A stretch of DNA of 64,000 bases from Bacteroidota bacterium. Its GTDB lineage: Bacteria > Bacteroidota > Bacteroidia > AKYH767-A > OLB10. Made by a program: the position numbers and the translations under genes. The DNA is taken from the NCBI GenBank assembly GCA_019136655.1, contig JAGVTU010000009.1:54598-118597 (forward strand). Reading direction: 5' to 3'. This document shows positions 1-9,497 of the stretch, piece after piece (position 1 is the stretch's first letter; each line of letters begins with the position of its first letter). The notes beneath the pieces were generated by a model that searched no databases, had not been told where the DNA came from, and was given only the letters and a program-made list of their open reading frames with translations.

Positions 1-506
1 ATGTCTTCTGCACTGGCATGTTTTCGCAATAAATGTGCAAATCCATACCAAATTACAAAATATAGTACCATTCTTATGAGAAAGAAAGGTACATTCAGAT
101 AAGCACTCTTGCCGGCAAGTATTTCGTCATATTCAGGGTTAGGTTTTCCATCAGGCAAAGTTTCAACAAACAATTCGTGATGTGTCCAATGCCATATATG
201 ATGTCCAGCGGCTAAAAATATTATCAGCATTATGATTCCACTTACCCATAAAAACTGTGACATTGCAAGAGGAATTCGTATAACGTAAACACTCCATCCT
301 ACTTCAGCAGCATACTGCACGGCATAAAAAAACAAACCGCCTAATGCAATAGCAAGAAAATAGAAATTATTGTGCATAATATTTGCCCATGTCTGTTCAT
401 GATGTGTTGCAAATCCTGCTGCTATTGCAACCGCACCAATTGCCATCATAATAAATGACAGCGTCTTTAGCTTATTGGGGAATGTATAGTTTAAATTGTT
501 TTGCAT
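1..506 (-). CDS. actF: Alternative complex III quinone-binding membrane subunit ActF (partial, C-terminus outside window)
   Basis: The frame opens with an ATG at 506 and stays open to the window edge, giving about 168 residues of what is normally a roughly 400-residue polytopic protein. The visible part starts MQNNLNYTFPNK and holds several hydrophobic segments with membrane-embedded His pairs (HHEQTW, HHIWHWTHHE). ActF is one of the two NrfD-like integral membrane subunits of alternative complex III, the quinol:cytochrome c/HiPIP oxidoreductase that replaces cytochrome bc1. The call rests mainly on its place immediately after actE in a textbook act order, plus the hydrophobic, His-containing N-terminus. 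The 40-nt gap to actE suggests co-transcription. Confidence 0.85.
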   Translation of the reverse strand, partial: MQNNLNYTFPNKLKTLSFIMMAIGAVAIAAGFATHHEQTWANIMHNNFYFLAIALGGLFFYAVQYAAEVGWSVYVIRIPLAMSQFLWVSGIIMLIIFLAAGHHIWHWTHHELFVETLPDGKPNPEYDEILAGKSAYLNVPFFLIRMVLYFVIWYGFAHLLRKHASAED

Positions 507-546
507 ATTATTTTATTAAGTAGGCTGCTTAAATTAATATAATCTA

Positions 547-1137
547 TCAGTTGGATGTAGTGTCGGCTGCACCAACAGCATGTTCTTTTTGTAATTCTTT
601 AATATATAAAATAATTTTCCAGCGATCTTCAGGACTTAACTGTGATGCATGAGAACCCATTAGGTTCTTTCCATAAGTAATAGAAAAAAACATTTTCCCT
701 TCTGACAAATCCTTATGAGTTTCATCAAAATAAGAAGGAACAGGAAACTTATCTCCTTTGATTTTTAACCATCCATTTCCATCACCATTCTCTCCGTGGC
801 AATGAGCACAATAAGTCATGTATTCTTCCTTGCCATAAGCAATTAATTCCGGTGTTGGAGTGAATGGGTTTTTCAATTCAACTCCTGCTGCTTCATATCC
901 CTCATTGGTGTTAGGATAGTTAAAATCAACATACTGACCCCGAGCAATTGTACCTGAAACAGGAGGTAATGCCGATACACTGTCTTTAAACACTTTGGAT
1001 GGAGCATATGCTACCACTGCAGGTGTACGATACATATCCGGCATATATTCCAATCCTGGTGACTGTTTGTCACCGCAAGCAGAAAGAAGCATTATTCCTG
1101 CACTGATTAAAAAGGAAATGTTATATATTCTTTTCAT
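547..1137 (-). CDS. actE: Alternative complex III monoheme cytochrome c subunit ActE
   Basis: This 196-aa protein begins with a lipoprotein signal ending LLSACGDK, so it is probably lipid-anchored on the periplasmic face. A single CAHCH heme c motif lies near residue 110, followed by a Met-containing stretch (KNLMGSHASQL) typical of the distal ligand loop in class I cytochromes c. ActE passes electrons from the multiheme ActA to the terminal oxidase or a soluble carrier. It sits between actD (17-nt gap) and actF (40-nt gap), the standard order. Length and architecture fit the family. Confidence 0.93.
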   Translation of the reverse strand: MKRIYNISFLISAGIMLLSACGDKQSPGLEYMPDMYRTPAVVAYAPSKVFKDSVSALPPVSGTIARGQYVDFNYPNTNEGYEAAGVELKNPFTPTPELIAYGKEEYMTYCAHCHGENGDGNGWLKIKGDKFPVPSYFDETHKDLSEGKMFFSITYGKNLMGSHASQLSPEDRWKIILYIKELQKEHAVGAADTTSN

Positions 1138-1153
1138 TTGTTCAAATTCTAAT

Positions 1154-1666
1154 TTAAGATCTTATCTCTACAGCTCCATATTGTTTTAATGCTTCACGTA
1201 TTTGGGATTCATCACTTTCTTTTCCTTCAACAGTAAGCACAAAATGATCGTCATGCATGCGTTCATGAATTACATTGGGTTCAACACCCGGCAAAAGTTT
1301 ACTTCTCAGGTAAAATGTAATCACCATACCATGAGCCGCGCACAAAACTGTGAACTCAAAAGTCACAGGTATGAATGCAGGAATATTTTTATATAAATTC
1401 CAACTGGGCTTACCTCCTATATCCATAGGCCAATCCCATATATTCATATACCACATCATCAGAAGCGCAAGACTGGTTCCTGTTGCTCCATATAAAAAGC
1501 TTGCAATGGAGATACGGGTTCGCTTCAAGCCAAGGGCATGATCTAATCCATGTACCGGATAAGGAGAATATGCATTAACGCATTTTATTCCTTTAGCCCT
1601 TAAATTCTTGATAGCACTTAACAGCACTTCATCATCATTGAAGATGCCATGTAATTTCTTACTCAT
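1154..1666 (-). CDS. actD: Alternative complex III subunit ActD (DUF3341)
   Basis: This 170-aa protein has a soluble N-terminal part (MSKKLHGIFNDDEVLLSAIK), two central transmembrane helices around residues 55-75 and 95-120, and a soluble tail. That is the DUF3341 layout of ActD, a membrane-anchored subunit that packs against ActC. It overlaps the end of actC by 8 nt, pointing to translational coupling. No redox cofactor motif is visible, as expected for this subunit. Confidence 0.92.
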   Translation of the reverse strand: MSKKLHGIFNDDEVLLSAIKNLRAKGIKCVNAYSPYPVHGLDHALGLKRTRISIASFLYGATGTSLALLMMWYMNIWDWPMDIGGKPSWNLYKNIPAFIPVTFEFTVLCAAHGMVITFYLRSKLLPGVEPNVIHERMHDDHFVLTVEGKESDESQIREALKQYGAVEIRS

Positions 1667-3041
1667 GGGTCGCTCCTTTCTTTGATTGTGATCCGGATGA
1701 CTTCAATATTGTTTTTAACTCACTCATAGCAATGACAGGGAAGAAACGTGTGAAAAGTAAAAATGGAACGAAAAACAATCCTAATGATCCAATGAATAAT
1801 CCAATTTCAACCCATGTTGGGTGAAACATTGTCCAACTGGAAGGTACATAATCGCGATGCAATGATGTCACGATAATTACAAATCGTTCAAACCACATTC
1901 CTATATTTACAATGATTGATAAGAAGAATGTCATGAACAGATTTTTTCTGAGTTTCGAACTCCACATCAGCTGAGGAGAAATCACATTACAAGTCATCAT
2001 GCTCCAATAAGCCCACCAATAAGGACCTGTTGCACGATTGATAAATGCATATTGCTCATATTCTACACCTGAATACCATGCAATGAAAAATTCAGTAAGA
2101 TAAGCACAACCTACAATTGAACCGGTAATTAAAATAATTCGGTTCATCATATCAATGTGATAAATAGTAATGTACTCTTCAAGGTTAAGAACTTTACGTG
2201 TAATCAGGAGCAGTGTTTGCACCATTGCAAACCCTGAAAAAATAGCACCTGCAACGAAGTAAGGTGGAAATATTGTGGTATGCCAGCCAGGAACAAGAGA
2301 TGTGGCAAAGTCCATAGATACTACTGAGTGAACTGAAAGTACCAGAGGAGTTGCTAATCCTGCAAGTACTAATGACACTTCCTCAAATCTCTGCCAGTTT
2401 TTTGCTGAGCCCACCCATCCAAAACTAAGAATAGTGTACCAGAACTTGCGTGCTTTTGTCTTAGCGCGGTCACGAACGATAGCAAAGTCAGGAATAAGAC
2501 CGGTGTACCAGAATACTAGTGATACCGAAAAATAAGTTGATATTGCAAATACGTCCCAAACCAGAGGTGAGTTGAAGTTAATCCACAATGAACCAAACTG
2601 GTTAGCAAAAGGGAAAGGCCAGTATGCTACCCAAGGACGACCCATGTGTACAACAATGAATGAGGCAGCACAGATAACTGCAAAAATTGTCATCGCTTCG
2701 GCAGAACGGTTAATTGACAATCTCCATTTTTGTCTGAACAGTAAAAGGATTGCTGAAATCAGAGTTCCGGCATGACCAATACCTACCCACCATACAAAGT
2801 TGGTGATATCCCATGCCCAACCTACTGTTTTATTCAGACCCCAGACACCTAGACCAGTACCTATTGTATAGGTAACAGCTAATAACCACCATAAAAATAT
2901 AGCAGATGCAAGACCAAATGCCATCCACCAATATTTATTTGGCTTATCTTCTATCGGCCTACAAACATCTTCCGTAATATCATGAAGGGTTTTATCTCCC
3001 AAAATGAGTGCCGGCCTGAGTGATGATTCTACATTCGACAT
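1659..3041 (-). CDS. actC: Alternative complex III NrfD-like membrane subunit ActC
   Basis: The 460-aa protein has about ten transmembrane segments and NrfD/PsrC-family features, including a WWVGIGHAGTLISA stretch near residue 85 and a Trp/His-rich loop (VPGWHTTIFPPYFVAGA). In complex III alternatives ActC receives electrons from menaquinol and donates them to the iron-sulfur clusters of ActB. It lies 34 nt downstream of actB and overlaps actD. Length fits the family and no truncation is seen. Confidence 0.95.
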   Translation of the reverse strand: MSNVESSLRPALILGDKTLHDITEDVCRPIEDKPNKYWWMAFGLASAIFLWWLLAVTYTIGTGLGVWGLNKTVGWAWDITNFVWWVGIGHAGTLISAILLLFRQKWRLSINRSAEAMTIFAVICAASFIVVHMGRPWVAYWPFPFANQFGSLWINFNSPLVWDVFAISTYFSVSLVFWYTGLIPDFAIVRDRAKTKARKFWYTILSFGWVGSAKNWQRFEEVSLVLAGLATPLVLSVHSVVSMDFATSLVPGWHTTIFPPYFVAGAIFSGFAMVQTLLLITRKVLNLEEYITIYHIDMMNRIILITGSIVGCAYLTEFFIAWYSGVEYEQYAFINRATGPYWWAYWSMMTCNVISPQLMWSSKLRKNLFMTFFLSIIVNIGMWFERFVIIVTSLHRDYVPSSWTMFHPTWVEIGLFIGSLGLFFVPFLLFTRFFPVIAMSELKTILKSSGSQSKKGATHE

Positions 3042-3075
3042 AGTAATGAAAAATTTCTATTTAATCGTTTAAATG

Positions 3076-6000
3076 TTATGCTTCTTTCTTTGAATTTGAC
3101 TGATGCGTATTTCTAACTTTCGTCAGATAATTTATTGAAGGCTGCACATTAAGTTCTTCCAAAAGATGATACATGCGTTCATTTTTGCTTTGCTTTGACA
3201 ATGCACTGTCTTTTTCATTATAATCTCCGAAAGTGATTGCATGCGTTGGACAGGTTTGAGAACAAGCTGTTTGTATTTCACCATCTTTCAACTTTCGACC
3301 ATTCTTCTTAGCTTCTAATTTATTGTACTGAATACGCTGAATACACATGGTACATTTCTCCATTACACCACGAGAACGAACAATTACGTCAGGATTTAAT
3401 ACCATCTTGCCGTATTCATCATTCATATTATAATCAAACTGTGGATTATCAGAATACTTAAACCAGTTAAATCTTCTTACTTTATAAGGACAGTTATTAG
3501 CACAGTATCGTGTTCCAACACAACGATTATATGCCATCATATTTAATCCTTCAGAGCTATGGGTAGTAGCAACAACAGGGCAAACTGTTTCACACGGAGC
3601 GTGATTACAATGCTGACACATTACCGGTTGGAAAACAACTTTAGGATTTTCTGCCGGCTCCTCCATATACCCATACATGCTCAGTTTTCCTACTCCTTCT
3701 TCTTTGGCTTTCTCTTTGTCCATGTCACTGGTATAGTAACGGTCAATTCGAATCCAGTGCATTTCGCGGCTGCGGTGGATTTCATCTTTTCCAACTACAG
3801 GTACATTATTTTCAGCTGAACATGCAACAACACAAGCTCCACAACCAATGCAGGCATTCAAGTCAATAGACATTCCCCATGCATGCAAAGGTTTTACAAA
3901 TCCGGAATGTTTTTCTGTTGCCCATAAATCCAGTTCCTTAGGGCTAACCTTACCTTTATATGAAACAAGTTTTTCTTCTTCGTTACCTGCTCTTGGGTCT
4001 TTGCTATATTCTTCAAGTGTAGTTTCTTTTACAATGGCTCGTCCCATCATTGTATGATGAGTCTGAGTACTTGCCAGAGTATAGTTTGCATCACCGGTCT
4101 TATTTATTGAAGCACCTGCAGCAGAATAATTAAAACTACCCTCTGAGAAATTCACGAAGGGATATGCGTTAAATCCTACTTTATTACCTGCCTTACCAAC
4201 ATGAGTACGTCCATATCCATAGGCTGCAGTAATAGTATCATTTGCCTGGCCGGGCTGTAAAGCAACAGGTCCTTTAATGGTTATATTTCCAACTTTAACT
4301 TCAATAACATTACCTTGTTCCAATCCTTTAGCTTTGGCCATTGAAGGTGACATTGCAAAATAATTATCCCAACAAATTTTAGATACAGGATCGGGTAATT
4401 CTTGTAACCACGGATTATTGGCATGGGTGCCATTTCCTAATCCGGCTTTTTCATAAATAACTAATTCAATTCCGGAAGATTTGCGACCGGCAATTGCTTC
4501 GGCTGCGGTAGTCACATTTCCAATAAATGCAGGTTCTGCTTCGCTAATGCTAAATTCTGTAACTCCATCACGCAAAGATTTTTCCCAGTCAATTATTGAC
4601 GCTCCACCTGTTGTATTGTTGAGTACTCCCTGACGCCAGTTTTGCATCAAGTATTCATGATAATCTGTAACAGGTGAATCAATCCATGAAAGGAGTAACT
4701 CTTGAGTTTGGCGTGTATCAAACAGTTTTTGTATAACAGGCTGGGTCAAACTATAAGAATTTCTCACAGGCTCTGCATCATTCCATGATTCCAAATAATT
4801 AGAGTCAGGACATATATAATCACATTTGGCAGCTGTTTCATCAACTCTGTCGGCAAATGAAACTTTTAATCCAACCTTGCCTAATGCACTTGCAAAAGCT
4901 GAGTTATCAGGATAAGAATAAAGTGGGTTGCTGTTATAGAATAATACTGCACCAACCTCTCCGCTGTTCATTTCGCGAAGTAATTCTGCCACTTCCTCGT
5001 CATTACCCTGACGAACATTGCTATGACGGGCAATACTCATTGTGCTGCCATAACTACCCAATATATTATTGATTGCAGCTACAATTACTTGATCATTTAC
5101 ATTGTTGGTGCCGCATATAACCAATGCTTTTCCTTTGGCATTCCACAACTCATTAGCAGCAGAACTTAATGCATTATCAACCTCTGTTTTAGCCGAACTG
5201 TTGATAGTTGCTATACCTGCCTTATTGGCTAAAGCATTGTAAAGACTGATGAGTGCAGCACCAGTTTGACCAGCTTTTAACTTAAAACGATCATCTGCAT
5301 TGGATCCGGAAAGTGTCATTTGTGCTTCAAACTGAATATGCCGTGACATAGTCTTCTTTCCGTCATTCAATTTGCGTGTTACAGCATACTGACGTGCATG
5401 TTCAACTGGAGATATCCAGTTATTGAGAAAATCAGCACCAAAACTTACTATTACATCTGCTTTGTCAAAATTATATGTTGGCAGTGCAGCTTTGCCAAAT
5501 GCAAGCTGATGCGCTTTGATTAATCCATATTGGGATGCAGCATCATAAGTAATATGTTTTGCAGTAGGGTATTTTGCAATAAACTCTGCAATAACTTTCT
5601 TGGTGGTTGGACTTACTATTGTAGATGAAACTATTCTAATTTTTCTTTGATTGGCTGCAGTTTCAGTTAATTTGTTCTTAATATCAGAAATAACTGTATC
5701 CCATTTTGCTTCAGCACCTTTTGCCATTGGACCTTTCAAGCGAGCACTGTCATAAAGATCAAGTACCGAAGCCTGAACACGTGCGCTTGCACTGCCTTTA
5801 TTCACTGATGAAAGTTCGTTGCCTTCAATTTTTATCGGGCGCCCTTCTCGTGTTTTTACTACTATGCTTGCATAGTCATGACCATCAAAAAATGTTGATG
5901 CATAATAATTCGGAATACCCGGAACAACTTCATCTGGCTTTACGAGGTAAGGAATAGTTTTTCTAACAGGAGCCTCACAAGCTGCCAATGAAGCAGCTGC

Positions 6001-6177
6001 TACTCCAAAGCCCATAAATTTCAGAAAATCTCTTCGGGGTGTAGCTTCTTTTGTATCCGCTTTATTACCCAGTACTTCGTCTACAGGCAGTTCTTCAAAA
6101 AACTCATTGTTTTTTAAACGAACGAACTCTGCATCATTTCTGAGTTCTTCAACACCTTTCCAGTATCGTTTTTCCAT
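3076..6177 (-). CDS. actB: Alternative complex III iron-sulfur/molybdopterin-fold subunit ActB
   Basis: This 1033-aa protein has a twin-arginine motif (TPRRDFLKFMGFG, around residue 48), so the folded protein is probably exported by Tat. Residues 80-740 form the molybdopterin-oxidoreductase fold that carries no molybdenum cofactor in ActB proteins. The C-terminal third is ferredoxin-like with four Cys groups: CIGCGACVVAC, CQHCNHAPCETVCP, CVGTRYCANNCP, and CTMC with CSQTCP, matching four Fe-S clusters. These relay electrons from the NrfD-like quinol subunits to ActA. The gene is 64 nt downstream of actA. It is a natural fusion of what are separate PsrA- and PsrB-like subunits in related complexes. 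Confidence 0.96.
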   Translation of the reverse strand: MEKRYWKGVEELRNDAEFVRLKNNEFFEELPVDEVLGNKADTKEATPRRDFLKFMGFGVAAASLAACEAPVRKTIPYLVKPDEVVPGIPNYYASTFFDGHDYASIVVKTREGRPIKIEGNELSSVNKGSASARVQASVLDLYDSARLKGPMAKGAEAKWDTVISDIKNKLTETAANQRKIRIVSSTIVSPTTKKVIAEFIAKYPTAKHITYDAASQYGLIKAHQLAFGKAALPTYNFDKADVIVSFGADFLNNWISPVEHARQYAVTRKLNDGKKTMSRHIQFEAQMTLSGSNADDRFKLKAGQTGAALISLYNALANKAGIATINSSAKTEVDNALSSAANELWNAKGKALVICGTNNVNDQVIVAAINNILGSYGSTMSIARHSNVRQGNDEEVAELLREMNSGEVGAVLFYNSNPLYSYPDNSAFASALGKVGLKVSFADRVDETAAKCDYICPDSNYLESWNDAEPVRNSYSLTQPVIQKLFDTRQTQELLLSWIDSPVTDYHEYLMQNWRQGVLNNTTGGASIIDWEKSLRDGVTEFSISEAEPAFIGNVTTAAEAIAGRKSSGIELVIYEKAGLGNGTHANNPWLQELPDPVSKICWDNYFAMSPSMAKAKGLEQGNVIEVKVGNITIKGPVALQPGQANDTITAAYGYGRTHVGKAGNKVGFNAYPFVNFSEGSFNYSAAGASINKTGDANYTLASTQTHHTMMGRAIVKETTLEEYSKDPRAGNEEEKLVSYKGKVSPKELDLWATEKHSGFVKPLHAWGMSIDLNACIGCGACVVACSAENNVPVVGKDEIHRSREMHWIRIDRYYTSDMDKEKAKEEGVGKLSMYGYMEEPAENPKVVFQPVMCQHCNHAPCETVCPVVATTHSSEGLNMMAYNRCVGTRYCANNCPYKVRRFNWFKYSDNPQFDYNMNDEYGKMVLNPDVIVRSRGVMEKCTMCIQRIQYNKLEAKKNGRKLKDGEIQTACSQTCPTHAITFGDYNEKDSALSKQSKNERMYHLLEELNVQPSINYLTKVRNTHQSNSKKEA

Positions 6178-6241
6178 ATATTATTCAAAATAGTTTGCTG
6201 TTGATTCCTTATTTGAGAACAACTTTAAACGAGATTTATAA

Positions 6242-7492
6242 TTAATAATGACAGCGGTCACAATCCAGTCCGCCAATTTTATCTACCGTAATTTTAGCAT
6301 CTTTGCCATACTTACCTTCTAAATCCTTATGAATTCCATCATAATAAGCATTTCCATCAACTTTAACTTCTGTTTCGCGATGGCAATTAATACACCATCC
6401 CATTGTTAAAGGGGAAAACTGCTTCACTTCATCCATTTCTTCAACAGGACCATGGCATGTCTGACATTCAATTTTACCAACCTTGACATGTTGAGAGTGA
6501 TTGAAATACGCCAATGAAGGTAAGCTGTGTACTCGTATCCATTGAATTGGCTTCTGATTAGTTCCGAATTTGGAACCATCCCAATCCAATGCAGTATAAA
6601 TTTTCTTAATTTCCTGATCACCATATACAGGCCCCTCCTTAACATATTTATGGCAATTCATACATACATTTGCTGAAGGAATATTGGCATGACGGCTTTT
6701 ATCGGCTCCACTGTGACAATATAAACAAGCTATTTTGTTATCACCGGCATGTAATTTATGTGAGAAATGAATAGGTTGCTCCGGCTGGTAATCTGTATAT
6801 ACCCCTATTCCTTTAAGTGCATACCATCCTTTTACATTACCCCAAACCAAAAATATTACTAACAATACAGCAATCAGCTTTTTGTTACTACGAATCCAGT
6901 TCTTACAAGCCTGCTTACCTGAAACAGGTAATGGATGTGGAACTCCTTCTTTATCACGAAGTGCATATTCTAAACCACGTTTTATTTTACCCAATGTGGC
7001 AAGAAGAGCAAGTAGTATTAAAGTAATTGCTATTACCCAATAAAGTGTTGTATTATCCTTAGCAGTTTCGGTTGCTCCTGAGGTTGCACCTGCAGGTGTA
7101 CCTGCCGGAGCAGCAGCTACCGGAGCTTTATCTCCTTCTTGTTGTATCCATGCCAATAAAGCATCAATTTCTGCATCATTCAGGTTTTGGTTAGGCATAA
7201 CCAGTTGATTATACTCTTTGAATACAGCAACAGCATCTTTATCACCGGCTTTAACTAAAGCCTGTGAATTTTTAATCCATTTATGTAACCAATCCTTACT
7301 GAATTTTTGATTTACCCCTTTCAAAGGTGGACCAATGACCACATCATTCATAGCGTGGCACATTTTACAGTTTGCATCAAAAATAGCCTTGCCATCTTGT
7401 GCATAAGCGCCCATGCTAACGGCTAATACCAATAGCAATATAAACAACCCTTTGCTCTTAGCAATCAGGTCATTAATTATTGTTCTATGCAT
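6242..7492 (-). CDS. actA: Alternative complex III multiheme cytochrome c subunit ActA, six-heme form
   Basis: The first gene of the operon encodes 416 aa. A signal peptide or anchor (residues 14-31, ending AYA) is followed by a class I cytochrome c-like domain with CKMCH at residue 42. A Pro/Ala/Thr linker and a transmembrane helix near 150-168 come next, then a second hydrophobic segment near 205-222. The C-terminal periplasmic domain carries five more heme motifs: CLYCH, CMNCH, CQTCH, CINCH and CDRCH. ActA is generally described as pentaheme, so the extra N-terminal heme domain is an addition to the core. An in-frame fusion of a monoheme cytochrome to ActA is the simplest reading. Confidence 0.93.
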   Translation of the reverse strand: MHRTIINDLIAKSKGLFILLLVLAVSMGAYAQDGKAIFDANCKMCHAMNDVVIGPPLKGVNQKFSKDWLHKWIKNSQALVKAGDKDAVAVFKEYNQLVMPNQNLNDAEIDALLAWIQQEGDKAPVAAAPAGTPAGATSGATETAKDNTTLYWVIAITLILLALLATLGKIKRGLEYALRDKEGVPHPLPVSGKQACKNWIRSNKKLIAVLLVIFLVWGNVKGWYALKGIGVYTDYQPEQPIHFSHKLHAGDNKIACLYCHSGADKSRHANIPSANVCMNCHKYVKEGPVYGDQEIKKIYTALDWDGSKFGTNQKPIQWIRVHSLPSLAYFNHSQHVKVGKIECQTCHGPVEEMDEVKQFSPLTMGWCINCHRETEVKVDGNAYYDGIHKDLEGKYGKDAKITVDKIGGLDCDRCHY

Positions 7493-7575
7493 AAATCGTT
7501 AATCTTGTTTCTTGTCAATGTCAAATTATTGTAGCTAAAGTGCCATTTTTCTGTAAAAATCCACCTTAGAGCGCG

Positions 7576-7583
7576 CAAATTTA
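7576..7583 (-). promoter_or_regulatory. Candidate -7 box for the actA-F operon
   Basis: On the minus strand this reads TAAATTTG, a match to the Bacteroidota TAnnTTTG -7 element, 83 nt upstream of the actA start codon. No clear TTTG lies at the usual upstream distance, so the assignment is tentative. The 243-nt gap between the divergent actA and SPOR genes must hold promoters for both. Confidence 0.35.
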
Positions 7584-7735
7584 TAACATACTTTTTGAAT
7601 TCATAATTTTTTCAAATTAAAAATCACCCTAACTTACAACCACTTAGCTATTTGTATTTGTTTGGTGTTTAAATTCTGTTGAAATCATAGAGGAATAAGT
7701 AATTCTAAATTTTTATGATTATTATTGCGTTTCTA

Positions 7736-8128
7736 ATGAGAAAAAAGCAATTATTAAGGTTTATTTTAGTGTTATCGGCCTTTCTTTTCTTTGGCAAAGA
7801 TGTTTTTGCCCAAAGTGATGACAGTTTGGCAAGAGAACTTATTAAAAAGCACATTGTAATAAATACGCTTCATCCATTATCCCCGGGTTACAGGGTACAA
7901 CTTTATTTCGGACAGCAGCGTGATGCAGCTTATGAAATGCGAACTGATTTTCTGAGATTGTTTCCGCAATCAGGAGCCTATGTGGTTTATCAGCAACCAA
8001 ACTTCAAGTTGCGAGTTGGTGATTATCGTACACGTTTAGAAGCGCAAAAAGCTTTGCATGAGTTTCAAACACATTACTCTTCTGCTTTTGTGGTAAAAGA
8101 TGATATACGATTGATAACCGATAAATAA
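7736..8128 (+). CDS. SPOR-domain protein with signal peptide
   Basis: The chosen ATG at 7736 gives a normal signal peptide (MRKKQLLRFILVLSAFLFFG, cleaved after VFA-Q); the frame extends upstream to an ATG at 7715, which would add an odd hydrophobic MIIIAFL. The mature protein is about 110 aa, with a C-terminal SPOR-like fold: RVQLYFGQQRDAA, then the matching second repeat NFKLRVGDYRTRLEAQKALHEF. SPOR domains bind denuded peptidoglycan glycan strands at division sites. No partner enzyme is fused. It is transcribed divergently from the act operon and ends at a strong hairpin. Confidence 0.85.
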   Translation: MRKKQLLRFILVLSAFLFFGKDVFAQSDDSLARELIKKHIVINTLHPLSPGYRVQLYFGQQRDAAYEMRTDFLRLFPQSGAYVVYQQPNFKLRVGDYRTRLEAQKALHEFQTHYSSAFVVKDDIRLITDK

Positions 8129-8157
8129 AAACAGGCCTTCTTTCGGAAGACCTGTTT
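8129..8157. terminator. Bidirectional intrinsic terminator
   Basis: AAACAGG at 8129-8135 pairs with CCTGTTT at 8151-8157, extended by CTTC/GAAG around a 5-nt loop with one C-A mismatch. It separates the SPOR gene from the convergent DUF4476 gene and is A-rich upstream and T-rich downstream, so it can serve both. Confidence 0.75.
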
Positions 8158-8179
8158 CAATTCTGAATATGCGGTTTTC

Positions 8180-8860
8180 TTAACCTTGTGTAGCAATAAA
8201 TCTTGATAATTCCTCAATACTGCTTTCAAAACCAAACTCATCGTTCACTATAAAATAGTTTTGTTTGTCAATTGTGCGATTATAGGCATATTTAGCCAAT
8301 TCCAGTTTGCTCGATTCGAAACTAAATACATTCATGAGTCTTGCCACCTGACGGGAGTTCAGAAAGTTGGTTGAAATAAATTGCTTTGCCATAGTCATTT
8401 TTGTGCTTTCAAAACTTCGTGACTGTACAGATTGAAGCAATTGATTAAAATCTTCTTCGCAAACATAATCCTGATATGGCTGATAATAATGTGGCTGTTC
8501 ATACACCTGAGGTGCTGGAGGCAATAAAGGACGCTGCTCCCTTATCCTGAAACTGTTTCTGCTCACCACTGCCACTACTTCTGTTGCATAAGGTATATAA
8601 ATCATTCCTGAAAATATTGTACGATAAACGGGATGATACCTGCTTCCGGACAGACGCATGATGCGGACAAAATGATCACCCTCATTCAGGTTATTAATAA
8701 AAACTGTGCCTGAGGGATTGGTAGGGTGCATACGGTCAATTACTACAGATATCCGGCTTCCATCCAGAGACGTTACTGATAATACTGACTCAGAGTAATA
8801 ACCGGCTTTTGCTGCAAGTGCTACACTTAGTATAGCAAGTGTGGTAAATAGTTTTTTCAT
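8180..8860 (-). CDS. DUF4476-domain secreted protein
   Basis: The 226-aa protein has a signal peptide (MKKLFTTLAILSVALAAKA). An N-terminal beta-rich half (ISVVIDRMHPTNPSG, VRIMRLSG) is joined by a Pro/Tyr/Gln-rich linker near residues 118-135 to an all-helical C-terminal half. The latter holds degenerate repeats such as FESTKMTMAKQFI, FESSKLELAKYA and FESSIEELSRFI. That repeat pattern is characteristic of DUF4476, common in Bacteroidota and of unknown function. A purine-rich AGAGAGGA stretch just before the ATG could serve as a ribosome binding site. No functional partner is obvious nearby. Confidence 0.8.
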   Translation of the reverse strand: MKKLFTTLAILSVALAAKAGYYSESVLSVTSLDGSRISVVIDRMHPTNPSGTVFINNLNEGDHFVRIMRLSGSRYHPVYRTIFSGMIYIPYATEVVAVVSRNSFRIREQRPLLPPAPQVYEQPHYYQPYQDYVCEEDFNQLLQSVQSRSFESTKMTMAKQFISTNFLNSRQVARLMNVFSFESSKLELAKYAYNRTIDKQNYFIVNDEFGFESSIEELSRFIATQG

Positions 8861-9292
8861 ACATGTCCTCTCTTTCTTTTTTAGTTAGATACTATGACAG
8901 TTTCAACAGCCATGCCAAAGGAGTGATTGAATTTACATTATCGGAATTGTTCAGATTACATTCATTAAGGCATTTGCTCTTTCTGATGCCTATTGACACT
9001 GTATTTCCATATCGGTGGCTGTGCATTATAACTCCTTAAAAGTCCATTTATTCCTACTCATTGAATTAACAGTGCATTTCTAGTATGATTTAATCATCAT
9101 TGAGTATAAATCTTACAACATTCTATTAGATAAATACACACTGGTATCCGGTTTTTCACTCTTAAAAACTCTTTTCTCACTGCCAAGAATCAAATTTTCT
9201 TACATGCGCAAGGTATTGGAAATACCTCATCGTGAAAATGATTCTTCGGCAACGGCTTTGCAAATACCCTATCAAATTCAAAACAAAAAATT
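8861..9292. other. 432-nt intergenic stretch, no gene recognised
   Basis: The stretch lies between two divergent genes. The only clear structure is a short perfect hairpin, AGGTATT (9211-9217) with AATACCT (9221-9227) around a 3-nt loop, about 65 nt upstream of the small ORF at 9293. No tRNA, riboswitch or convincing promoter box was found. Confidence 0.5.
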
Positions 9293-9472
9293 ATGGACTT
9301 AATAATTGCAATCTTAATGTATCTGGGTGTTAACGCTACGCCTGCTGATTTAAACAACAAAGATTTTCAAACCAAAAATGCCAAAGAAATAGAACAGGCA
9401 CAAAAAATGGCTGCTCAAGGCACAAAGGTTGACTGTGATGGAATAATCGTGGTAGGAACAGGTACAATGTAA
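9293..9472 (+). CDS. Candidate 59-residue peptide gene
   Basis: An ATG-to-TAA frame encodes a 59-aa peptide. It starts hydrophobic (MDLIIAILMYLGVNA), has a charged, Gln/Lys/Glu-rich amphipathic middle (AKEIEQAQKMAAQ) and ends in CDGIIVVGTGTM with a single Cys at residue 48. It resembles no family I know. Support for a real gene is its isolation in a 655-nt gap and a strong intrinsic terminator starting about 26 nt after its stop. The leading segment is too short for a standard signal peptide but could insert in a membrane or act as a leader sequence. A peptide signal or small toxin is possible but unproven. Confidence 0.45.
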   Translation: MDLIIAILMYLGVNATPADLNNKDFQTKNAKEIEQAQKMAAQGTKVDCDGIIVVGTGTM

Positions 9473-9497
9473 ATATTCTTAAAAACACATAACCGTC

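Noticed and set aside
1202..1541. Plus-strand frames opposite actD
   Set aside because: They are shadows of the minus-strand gene, with no ribosome site and improbable composition.
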